This document shows positions 1-5,252 of a stretch of DNA of 5,252 nt, piece by piece. The translations under genes and the position numbers were made by a program. Positions within the stretch are counted from its first letter, which is position 1. Each line of letters starts with the position of its first letter. Source of the DNA: Candidatus Omnitrophota bacterium. Its GTDB lineage: Bacteria; Omnitrophota; Gorgyraeia; Gygaellales; Profunditerraquicolaceae. The DNA is taken from contig JAQTNM010000047.1 of NCBI GenBank assembly GCA_028713875.1, positions 3,587 through 8,838 of the forward strand, given 5' to 3'. Below the pieces are notes generated by a model. That model saw nothing but the letters and a program-made list of their open reading frames with translations, ran no database searches and had not been told where the DNA came from.

Positions 1-400
1 GTGTATTGGTTGCGCAAGCTGTATCGCAGCCTGTAAATATAATTCCATCGAAGTCAACTGGGAATCAGGAGGCAGCACTATCCAGGAGAAAATGATTGAA
101 TACGTAAAAGCCGTTTTGCGGGGCAAAAAGAAAAAGGCGGTTTTTTTTAATTTCGCCATTAAAATCACCAAAGAATGCGATTGTTTAGCCAAGGACGACC
201 CGAAAATATCTCCTGACGTGGGGATACTGGCTTCGTCGGACCCGGTAAGCATTGATAAGGCAAGTTATGATTTAGTGGTTGATGCATGCGGCAGGGACGT
301 GTTCAGGCAGGAACACCCTGAAAGAGACTCTTTAAAGCAGCTGCGTTACGCGCATCAGCTTGGTTTGGGTAATCTGGAATATGAACTGACAACATTATAA
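1..400 (+). CDS. DUF362 family 4Fe-4S cluster protein, C-terminal part (5' end outside window)
   Basis: The reading frame is open from base 2 and ends at the TAA at 398-400, giving 132 residues of a protein that begins before the window. The ATG at 92 is internal and is not the start. Visible residues 1-11 (bases 2-34) form a C-x2-C-x2-C-x3-C motif (CIGCASCIAAC), typical of a ferredoxin-like 4Fe-4S cluster. The proline that often follows the fourth cysteine is a lysine here. Further on come a CDC motif (residues 59-61) and the stretch GILASSDPVSIDKAS (residues 74-88), which match the C-terminal end of DUF362 proteins, where a 'CDC ... D(I/V)GILAS.DPV(A/S)ID.AS' pattern recurs. DUF362 proteins are predicted cytoplasmic iron-sulfur proteins with no settled biochemical role, so I assign none. 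A second cluster motif would normally lie just upstream, outside the window. The next gene begins 12 bases later, suggesting cotranscription. Family assignment is from memory of the motif, fairly secure. Confidence 0.85.
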   Translation, partial: CIGCASCIAACKYNSIEVNWESGGSTIQEKMIEYVKAVLRGKKKKAVFFNFAIKITKECDCLAKDDPKISPDVGILASSDPVSIDKASYDLVVDACGRDVFRQEHPERDSLKQLRYAHQLGLGNLEYELTTL

Positions 401-403
401 AAC

Positions 404-407
404 GGAG
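404..407 (+). promoter_or_regulatory. Ribosome binding site for the EF-G fusion gene
   Basis: GGAG lies five bases before the ATG at 413, in the 12-base gap after the DUF362 stop codon. It supports starting the protein at the membrane segment, which matters because this start makes the EF-G a fusion protein. Confidence 0.7.
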
Positions 408-412
408 AATAG

Positions 413-3400
413 ATGATTCTGTTGTTTTGGATAGTCCTTTTTGCCGGCACAGGCTTAAGTATTTATGCCCTCTTCCTTTTTATTCAGCCTCAGGCAGGCC
501 AGAAAAACAAGAGACCATCTGCTGCAGGTTCTTCCAAAGGGCTTGATACTAAAGAACAGAAGATGATAAGGCTGGAGGGCCAGGCTGCGTCTTTGCAGGG
601 CGAGCTGGAGAGGGCCCAGGCGGCCTATTCGGTTTTACAAAAAGAGTTTGAGGCGGCAAAAAAGAGCCAGGAGGAGTTAAAAGAGCAGTTGAGCAAGCGT
701 GAAGAATGGATGCGCAAAGACACGGAGTCCTCAAAAAAAATCCAGGAGCAACATGAAGAACTCGACGACAAGCTTAAAGAAAAAGAAAAAGAGCTGCAGG
801 AGGTATTTTCCAAAAATGTGGATTTGACCAGGCAGTTAAGGGAGGCAGACGAAAAGATAAAATCGCTGGATAAGGAAGATAAAAAGAAGACCGATGACAT
901 AGAAGCGCAGAAGCACAAGATAGAAAAATTAACCCAGGACTCCAAGGCGCAAGGGGCAGAGATTGCGGAATTAAAGAAGAAGCTCAAAGAAACGGAATGG
1001 GTCCCAAAAATAGAGTTCAACAAATTAAATGAGGAATATACCGAATTAGAAAAGGAATTAGATAAGAAAGATGAACAGATAAGGCTATTGATAGAAGAGA
1101 AGACAAAGCTAAAGCAGCAGGTAGAAATACAGGTTCCTCTCCAGCCTAAGGCAGAACCGATTTCGGTTACGCAAGAGCAGGCAGAAGTCAAGGAGGCAGC
1201 TCCTGCTGAGCCAACAGCGCCACAGCCGGTTTCTGCTGAACCGGTCCAGCCGCAGGAGCCTCAAAAGGAACCGGCAGCGCAAGAAGAGAAACCTCAAGAG
1301 CAGGCAGCGAAAGAGAGCCCCCCGGAGCAGCCGGCAGAAGAACCCGCAAAGGAGCCTGAAAAAGAAGAAGTAACTGCCGGAGGAAAGGCGCCTGAAGCAC
1401 AAGCCGCAAAAAAACCGGCGCGTAAAAAACAGGCTGAAAAAGAGACTAAACCGAAAGAGCACGCTCCTGCGCCGATATCTTTAGAGAAAGTCAGGAACAT
1501 AGGCATTATGGCGCATATCGACGCAGGCAAGACTACCACGACCGAAAGGATCTTATTCTATACCGGCAAGTCCCATAAGATAGGAGAAGTCCATGAGGGC
1601 GCGGCTCAGATGGACTGGATGAAACAGGAGCAGGAAAGAGGTATAACCATTACTGCCGCAGCCACCACCTGTTACTGGAACGACTATAGGATTACCATAA
1701 TTGATACTCCGGGGCATGTGGATTTTACCGCGGAGGTCGAACGCAGCCTGCGCGTCCTTGACGGGGCAGTGGCGGTTTTTTGCGCCGTAGGCGGAATAGA
1801 GCCGCAGTCAGAGACGGTATGGCGCCAGTCGGATAAATACGATGTACCCAAGATAGCCTTCATTAACAAGATGGACAGGACCGGCGCAGATTTTTTTGCG
1901 GTGCTAAAAGGCATCGAAGAAGAGCTCGGCGGCAATCCCATTGCCTTACAGATACCGCTTGGCGCAGAAGATAATTTTAAGGGCATCATTGACCTGGTTG
2001 GAATGAAGGCCTACCTATATGACCAGGAATCACTGGGTAAAAATTTCCGGATCGAAGATATACCGGATGAATATAAGGATATTGCCGCAAGATACCGGCA
2101 TACGCTCCTGGAAAAAGTCGCTTCCCTGGATGAAGCCCTGACCAAGAAATTCCTGGAATCGGAGGCTTCGATAACGCCGCAGGAGCTGCAATCCGTGATC
2201 CGCAGGAATACGGTGGTCAATAAAGTCGTCCCGGTTGTCTGCGGTGCCTCATTCAAGAACATAGGTGTACAGAAATTACTTGATGCGGTGACTTTATACC
2301 TGCCTTCTCCGCTGGACCTGCCGGCGGTCAAAGGCCATAATATAGACGACCCGCAGAAGGTAATAGATAAGCATCCCGACGATAAAGAGCCTTTTGCCGC
2401 CCTTGCCTTTAAGGTGCAGTCGGATCCTCACATGGGCAAGCTTGTCTATGCCCGCGTTTATTCTGGCTACCTGGAGACGGGTTCTTATGTTCTTAACGCC
2501 ACTAAAAATAAAAAAGAGAGAGTGGGCAGGATCCTGCAGATGCACGCCAACCAGAGAGAAGCCAGGGAAAATACCTATGCCGGGGATATCGTAGCGTTAG
2601 TCGGCCTTACACATACCGTAACGGGAGATACGCTCTGCGAAGAAGAAAATCCGCTTTTGCTTGAAGCCATCCAATTCCCGGTACCGGTAGTTTCCCTGAG
2701 TATCGCGCCAAAGAGCCGCCAGGACCAGGATAAGATCGGTAAAGGCCTGGCTAAGCTGGCCGAAGAAGACCCGACCTTCAAGATAGAATCTGACCCGGAG
2801 ACCAAAGAAACGCTTCTCTCCGGCATGGGCGAGCTGCATCTTGAAATTATCGTGGATAGATTAAAGAACGAATTCGGCGTGGAGGCTATCGTGGGCCAGC
2901 CCAAGGTCGCTTACCGGGAAACCATCCTGCAGGCAGGAAAGGGAGAATATAAGCACGTCAAACAGTCCGGAGGCCGCGGACAATACGGACATGTGGTTAT
3001 GGAACTGTCTCCGGCCACTCCCGGAGAAGGCTTTGAATTCAAGGACAGCATAAAAGGCGGGGCAATACCCAAATCTTACATGCCGGCCATAGAAAAGGGC
3101 GTGATCGAGGCAATGCGTAAAGGCGCCTATGCCGGATATCCCGTGGTGGATGTAAAGGTGAATATCGTAGACGGCTCCTATCATGAAGTGGATTCTTCGG
3201 AATTGGCCTTCAAGATCACGGCTATTGAATGTTTCAAGCAGGCGTTCAGGGGTTGTTCTCCCGTGCTGCTTGAGCCGTCCATGTCCATCGCGGTCACTGT
3301 TTCCGAAGAGCACGTTAACAGTATTGTAGGCAATATCTGTTCGCGCCGGGGTAAAATATTGGGGATGGAGACCAAGCTTAACCAGAAGATCATCATGGCA

Positions 3401-3571
3401 GAGGTGCCTTTGGCAGAAATGTTCGGTTACATGACCACGTTTCGTTCTTTGACCAGCGGAAAAGTTTCGGCTTCAATGGAATTTGACAAGTACGTCCAGG
3501 TGCCTGCGGAGATCGCGGCCAAAATTTTAGCGCAGGCTAAAGAGAGGAAAGAAAAAGAAGCAAAGGGGTAA
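413..3571 (+). CDS. Membrane-anchored coiled-coil protein fused to full-length elongation factor G
   Basis: The protein has 1052 residues against about 690-700 for ordinary EF-G. Residues 3-25 are a hydrophobic membrane anchor, 46-240 a charged coiled-coil-like region, 241-353 a Pro/Glu/Ala/Gln/Lys-rich linker, and 354-1052 a complete EF-G. EF-G is the GTPase that drives tRNA-mRNA translocation on the ribosome and, with RRF, ribosome recycling. The G domain shows the P-loop AHIDAGKT (367-374), a switch I region ending in QERGITIT (406-413), DTPGHVDF (431-438), NKMD (485-488) and a G5-like GASFKN (611-616). Domain II is near 655-745, domain III near 755-830 (GMGELHLEIIVDR at 804-816), domain IV near 840-955 (SGGRGQYGHV at 852-861; YHEVDSSE at 923-930, including the tip-loop histidine) and domain V near 956-1030 (AEMFGYMTTFRS at 1001-1012). 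The well-kept switch and P-loop motifs resemble canonical EF-G rather than LepA or Tet(M)-type factors. A GGAG five bases upstream supports the ATG at 413. Basic residues after the anchor (K31, K33, R34) suggest EF-G faces the cytoplasm. EF-G identity is secure; tethering is inferred. Confidence 0.95.
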   Translation: MILLFWIVLFAGTGLSIYALFLFIQPQAGQKNKRPSAAGSSKGLDTKEQKMIRLEGQAASLQGELERAQAAYSVLQKEFEAAKKSQEELKEQLSKREEWMRKDTESSKKIQEQHEELDDKLKEKEKELQEVFSKNVDLTRQLREADEKIKSLDKEDKKKTDDIEAQKHKIEKLTQDSKAQGAEIAELKKKLKETEWVPKIEFNKLNEEYTELEKELDKKDEQIRLLIEEKTKLKQQVEIQVPLQPKAEPISVTQEQAEVKEAAPAEPTAPQPVSAEPVQPQEPQKEPAAQEEKPQEQAAKESPPEQPAEEPAKEPEKEEVTAGGKAPEAQAAKKPARKKQAEKETKPKEHAPAPISLEKVRNIGIMAHIDAGKTTTTERILFYTGKSHKIGEVHEGAAQMDWMKQEQERGITITAAATTCYWNDYRITIIDTPGHVDFTAEVERSLRVLDGAVAVFCAVGGIEPQSETVWRQSDKYDVPKIAFINKMDRTGADFFAVLKGIEEELGGNPIALQIPLGAEDNFKGIIDLVGMKAYLYDQESLGKNFRIEDIPDEYKDIAARYRHTLLEKVASLDEALTKKFLESEASITPQELQSVIRRNTVVNKVVPVVCGASFKNIGVQKLLDAVTLYLPSPLDLPAVKGHNIDDPQKVIDKHPDDKEPFAALAFKVQSDPHMGKLVYARVYSGYLETGSYVLNATKNKKERVGRILQMHANQREARENTYAGDIVALVGLTHTVTGDTLCEEENPLLLEAIQFPVPVVSLSIAPKSRQDQDKIGKGLAKLAEEDPTFKIESDPETKETLLSGMGELHLEIIVDRLKNEFGVEAIVGQPKVAYRETILQAGKGEYKHVKQSGGRGQYGHVVMELSPATPGEGFEFKDSIKGGAIPKSYMPAIEKGVIEAMRKGAYAGYPVVDVKVNIVDGSYHEVDSSELAFKITAIECFKQAFRGCSPVLLEPSMSIAVTVSEEHVNSIVGNICSRRGKILGMETKLNQKIIMAEVPLAEMFGYMTTFRSLTSGKVSASMEFDKYVQVPAEIAAKILAQAKERKEKEAKG
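419..487 (+). other. N-terminal transmembrane anchor of the EF-G fusion
   Basis: Residues 3-25 (from LLFWIVLF to FLFIQ) form one uninterrupted hydrophobic stretch with no charged residue. No basic residue precedes it, and K31, K33, R34 and K42 follow it. By the positive-inside rule this gives an N-out, C-in single-pass anchor. The segment lacks a clear signal-peptidase I site: it runs into FIQPQAGQKNK without an A-x-A motif, so it is more likely an anchor than a cleaved signal peptide. Confidence 0.8.
548..1132 (+). other. Coiled-coil region of the EF-G fusion
   Basis: Residues 46-240 are dominated by Glu, Lys, Gln, Leu and Ile with heptad-like spacing of hydrophobics, for example IAELKKKLKETEW and NKLNEEYTELEKELDKK. 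Only one proline (P198) interrupts about 190 residues. This is typical of a long alpha-helical coiled coil and might mediate dimerisation or act as a rigid stalk. I recognise no catalytic or named domain here. Residues 195-210 around EWVPKIEFNKLNEEY look like a break between two helical stretches. Confidence 0.8.
1133..1471 (+). other. Low-complexity Pro/Glu/Ala/Gln/Lys-rich linker between coiled coil and EF-G
   Basis: Residues 241-353 consist almost wholly of P, E, A, Q, K, S, T and V, with many irregular 'EP' and 'PA' steps such as PAEEPAKEPEKEE. The first part is acidic; the last 20 or so residues, from AAKKPARKKQ on, are basic. Such sequence is normally extended and disordered and would let the EF-G move relative to the membrane stalk. 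The short imperfect repeats make this stretch prone to length variation between relatives. Confidence 0.75.
1472..3568 (+). other. EF-G module (G domain to domain V) within the fusion
   Basis: Residues 354-1052 correspond to a full EF-G, starting at PISLEKVRNIGIMAHIDAG just where ordinary EF-G proteins begin. All five domains are present, without frameshift or internal stop. The first in-frame methionine is M366 (base 1508), already inside the first beta strand just before the P-loop. An AGGA at 1493-1496 lies 11 bases before it, too far for a strong ribosome binding site, so independent production of an intact EF-G is unlikely. The C-terminus ends in a lysine/glutamate-rich tail (AKERKEKEAKG). 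Confidence 0.92.
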
Positions 3572-3573
3572 AA

Positions 3574-3580
3574 GAGAGGA
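3574..3580 (+). promoter_or_regulatory. Ribosome binding site for pgi
   Basis: GAGAGGA ends seven bases before the ATG at 3588, in the 16-base gap after the EF-G stop. It is a good Shine-Dalgarno match and fixes the start of the isomerase gene. Confidence 0.75.
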
Positions 3581-3587
3581 ATTTAAG

Positions 3588-5060
3588 ATGCAGGGGATTA
3601 ATTTTGATTTTAATAATATGTTCAGCTTTAATGTCGGCCCCAGACACGGGGTTACTTACCTTGAGCTTTCCAGGATGTCGGCAGCAATAGATAAGGCGCA
3701 TCGGCATCTAAGCAGCATAATAAAAAATGACCATAACAGGGTCAGCCTGGGCCTGGAATGGGTGAATTTGTCTTTTCAGGATAGAAAAACCGTAAATAAA
3801 ATTCAACTATTGGGCAGAGAAATATCGCGTAAGTTTAAAAATATTATCTTTTTAGGCATAGGAGGGTCATTTTTAGGCCTTAAGGCAGCCCAGGATGCGC
3901 TTCTTGCGCCTTATTATAACGAATTCAGCGCGCAAAGAGAAGGACATCCGAAAATATACTTTGAAGGCAACAACCTTGATCCTGATACGCTGGCAGCTTT
4001 AATGCGTAACCTTGATCCTGCTAAAACCTTTGTGGTAGTAATATCAAAATCCGGGGAGACTACCGAGACCAAGGCCGCCTTCAAGATAGTAGAGGAGTGG
4101 CTAAAAAAGGGGGCAGGAAAAAATTACGGCCGCCAGATTATTGCCATCACCGATCCGCAGTCAGGCTCGCTGCGGCGTTATGCGCAAGAGAAACAAAAAA
4201 AAGACGTCTTAAGTTTCCGCAGCCTCCCTCTTTTAAAAGGCGTAGGAGGCAGGTTTTCGGAATTGAATATCGGGCTTTTGCATCTTGCGATAGTCGGGGT
4301 CAATATCCGGGAAGTGCTTGACGGAGCAAAAGCAATGTATAAACGCTGCAGCAGGCCCGGCATATTCAAAAACCCGGCTTATATGTATGCGGCATTGCAG
4401 AATATCCTTTATCGGAAGAAAGGCAAAACAATAGCTATAATTATGCCTTTTTCAGAAACCCTCAAATCCACCGCCGACTGGTATGTTCAGTTATTGGCAG
4501 AAAGCCTGGGCAAGAAATATGGCCGCAGGATCAGGGTGTCTTCAGATGGCAGGGAAACCTGGGAACAGGACCCGGGGCGGATTGTCAATACCGGCAGGAC
4601 TCCCGTGTCTGCAAGAGGCACCAATGATCTGCATTCCATACAGCAGAATAATATTGAAGGCCGCAACGATAAAACAGTAACATTCATTAAAGTGCAGAAT
4701 TTCCAGGCGGATATCAAGATCCCCGGAGACGATGATGTGCTTGGAGGCAGGAAATTATCGGAATTAATGCATTTAGCCCAGGAGGCAACAGCATGGGCTT
4801 TAGTCATCTCTTCGCGGCCCAATTGCACGGTCATTATGCCGCAGGTTACTCCTTTTTGCTGGGGCCAGTTATTATTTTTCTTTGAAATGGCCACTGCCTT
4901 TGAAGGAGAGCTTCTCAACGTAAATGCCTTTGACCAGCCGGGAGTGGAAAGTTATAAAAATTATATGTATTATAAGCTCGGCAAGCCCGGTTTAAACGCA
5001 GGTATAGCACATTCTATAAAATCTCACCCCCTTCGCAAAAAGAAGAAACTTATTATCTGA
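3588..5060 (+). CDS. pgi: Glucose-6-phosphate isomerase (bacterial type)
   Basis: The 490-residue cytoplasmic enzyme interconverts glucose 6-phosphate and fructose 6-phosphate in glycolysis, gluconeogenesis and sugar-nucleotide supply. Visible motifs in order are GIGGSFLG (90-97); the phosphosugar-binding SIS motif SKSGETTET (153-161); GVGGRFSELN (218-227), matching the first PGI signature; QLLAESLGK (301-309) with Glu305 as the probable catalytic glutamate; GTNDLHSIQQ (344-353) with His349 as the probable ring-opening histidine; and FDQPGVESYK (448-457), matching the second signature, with catalytic Lys457. All key residues are present, so it should be active. Its length lies between the Bacillus type (about 450) and the E. 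coli type (about 550); the sequence around the active site looks more like the shorter type. The end is a basic tail (PLRKKKKLII). It begins 16 bases after the EF-G gene with a good ribosome binding site, so the two are probably cotranscribed. Confidence 0.95.
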   Translation: MQGINFDFNNMFSFNVGPRHGVTYLELSRMSAAIDKAHRHLSSIIKNDHNRVSLGLEWVNLSFQDRKTVNKIQLLGREISRKFKNIIFLGIGGSFLGLKAAQDALLAPYYNEFSAQREGHPKIYFEGNNLDPDTLAALMRNLDPAKTFVVVISKSGETTETKAAFKIVEEWLKKGAGKNYGRQIIAITDPQSGSLRRYAQEKQKKDVLSFRSLPLLKGVGGRFSELNIGLLHLAIVGVNIREVLDGAKAMYKRCSRPGIFKNPAYMYAALQNILYRKKGKTIAIIMPFSETLKSTADWYVQLLAESLGKKYGRRIRVSSDGRETWEQDPGRIVNTGRTPVSARGTNDLHSIQQNNIEGRNDKTVTFIKVQNFQADIKIPGDDDVLGGRKLSELMHLAQEATAWALVISSRPNCTVIMPQVTPFCWGQLLFFFEMATAFEGELLNVNAFDQPGVESYKNYMYYKLGKPGLNAGIAHSIKSHPLRKKKKLII

Positions 5061-5080
5061 CTAGGGTCTCTGTCCTGCGC

Positions 5081-5252
5081 ATGAAAAACCTAAATCCCCA
5101 GAAAAACTGGACGATTTATTCCTGGCTTATAATATTCTTTGCATTTTTCCTGCTGTTACTCAAATGGCCGCTATTGCCAAATTTCCTGGATATATATTAC
5201 CACCTGGCAGCAGCTCAAGGTTTTGAGAGGGCAGGAGGATTTAGTGCCCACG
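5081..5252 (+). CDS. Membrane protein N-terminus, possibly a GT-C-type glycosyltransferase (3' end outside window)
   Basis: From the ATG at 5081 the frame stays open to the window end, giving 57 residues. A short polar start (KNLNPQKNW) leads into a hydrophobic segment at about residues 12-33, which should be the first transmembrane helix. It is followed by FLDIYYHLAAAQGFERAGG. An Asp in a D-x-Y-Y-H context just after the first helix resembles the first external loop of GT-C glycosyltransferases (STT3 and PMT/ArnT-like families), where an acidic residue serves catalysis. That is an inference from a short piece; another polytopic membrane protein is possible. The start is 20 bases after the pgi stop and has no strong ribosome binding site (only AGGG at 5063-5066, 14 bases away). 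The same frame is open upstream into pgi, so a non-ATG start overlapping pgi cannot be excluded. It is probably the next gene of the same operon. Confidence 0.6.
   Translation, partial: MKNLNPQKNWTIYSWLIIFFAFFLLLLKWPLLPNFLDIYYHLAAAQGFERAGGFSAH

Noticed and set aside
141..148. Run of eight T after a GC-rich step, resembling a terminator tail
   Set aside because: There is no stable GC-rich hairpin before it, and it lies inside the DUF362 frame encoding Val-Phe-Phe, which fits the family.
733..740. Run of eight A in the coiled-coil coding region, possible slippage or frameshift site
   Set aside because: The frame continues sensibly as Ser-Ser-Lys-Lys-Ile on both sides, with no nearby stop arrangement or structure suggesting programmed slippage; such runs are common in lysine-rich sequence.
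625..1191. Long minus-strand open frame of 188 codons opposite the coiled-coil region
   Set aside because: It is Ser/Phe/Cys-rich, the expected mirror of Glu/Lys-rich coding sequence, with no recognisable domain or good ribosome binding site; it is a shadow of the fusion gene.
1133..1471. Repetitive Pro/Glu/Ala-rich stretch as a possible DNA repeat array or CRISPR-like element
   Set aside because: No regular unit length or exact repeats are present; it is low-complexity coding sequence in the linker of the fusion protein.
2861..3313. Minus-strand open frame of 150 codons inside EF-G
   Set aside because: It lies wholly opposite conserved EF-G domains III-V coding sequence and shows no family resemblance.

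Overview
The window carries four genes, all on the plus strand with gaps of only 12, 16 and 20 bases, so it reads like the middle of one operon in a bacterial genome. No promoter or terminator is visible. In order they are: the C-terminal end of a DUF362-type 4Fe-4S protein (before base 1 to 400), a 1052-residue protein ending in a complete translation elongation factor G (413-3571), a bacterial-type glucose-6-phosphate isomerase (3588-5060), and the first 57 residues of a membrane protein that may be a GT-C-type glycosyltransferase (from 5081, cut by the window end).

The notable gene is the second. Its first third is not EF-G at all. It has an N-terminal membrane anchor, about 190 residues of charged heptad-like sequence predicted as coiled coil, and then a Pro/Glu/Ala/Gln/Lys-rich linker of about 110 residues. 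After that comes a full-length EF-G of about 700 residues with its GTPase motifs and domains II-V. There is no in-frame ATG, GTG, TTG or CTG between base 1091 and base 1507, so a full EF-G G domain cannot be started separately by normal initiation. The arrangement therefore looks like a genuine membrane-tethered translational GTPase. Basic residues just after the membrane segment favour a cytoplasmic EF-G domain.

The organism is bacterial, with mid-range GC content. EF-G sits outside the usual ribosomal (str) operon, next to DUF362 and pgi genes. This, with the unusual architecture, suggests an uncultured lineage; Omnitrophota or a neighbouring candidate phylum is my guess from general impression, not something the sequence proves. 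The genes do not form an obvious single pathway: an iron-sulfur protein of unknown role, a translation factor, a glycolytic/sugar-phosphate enzyme, and a possible envelope glycosyltransferase. The last two could both serve sugar metabolism and surface glycan synthesis.
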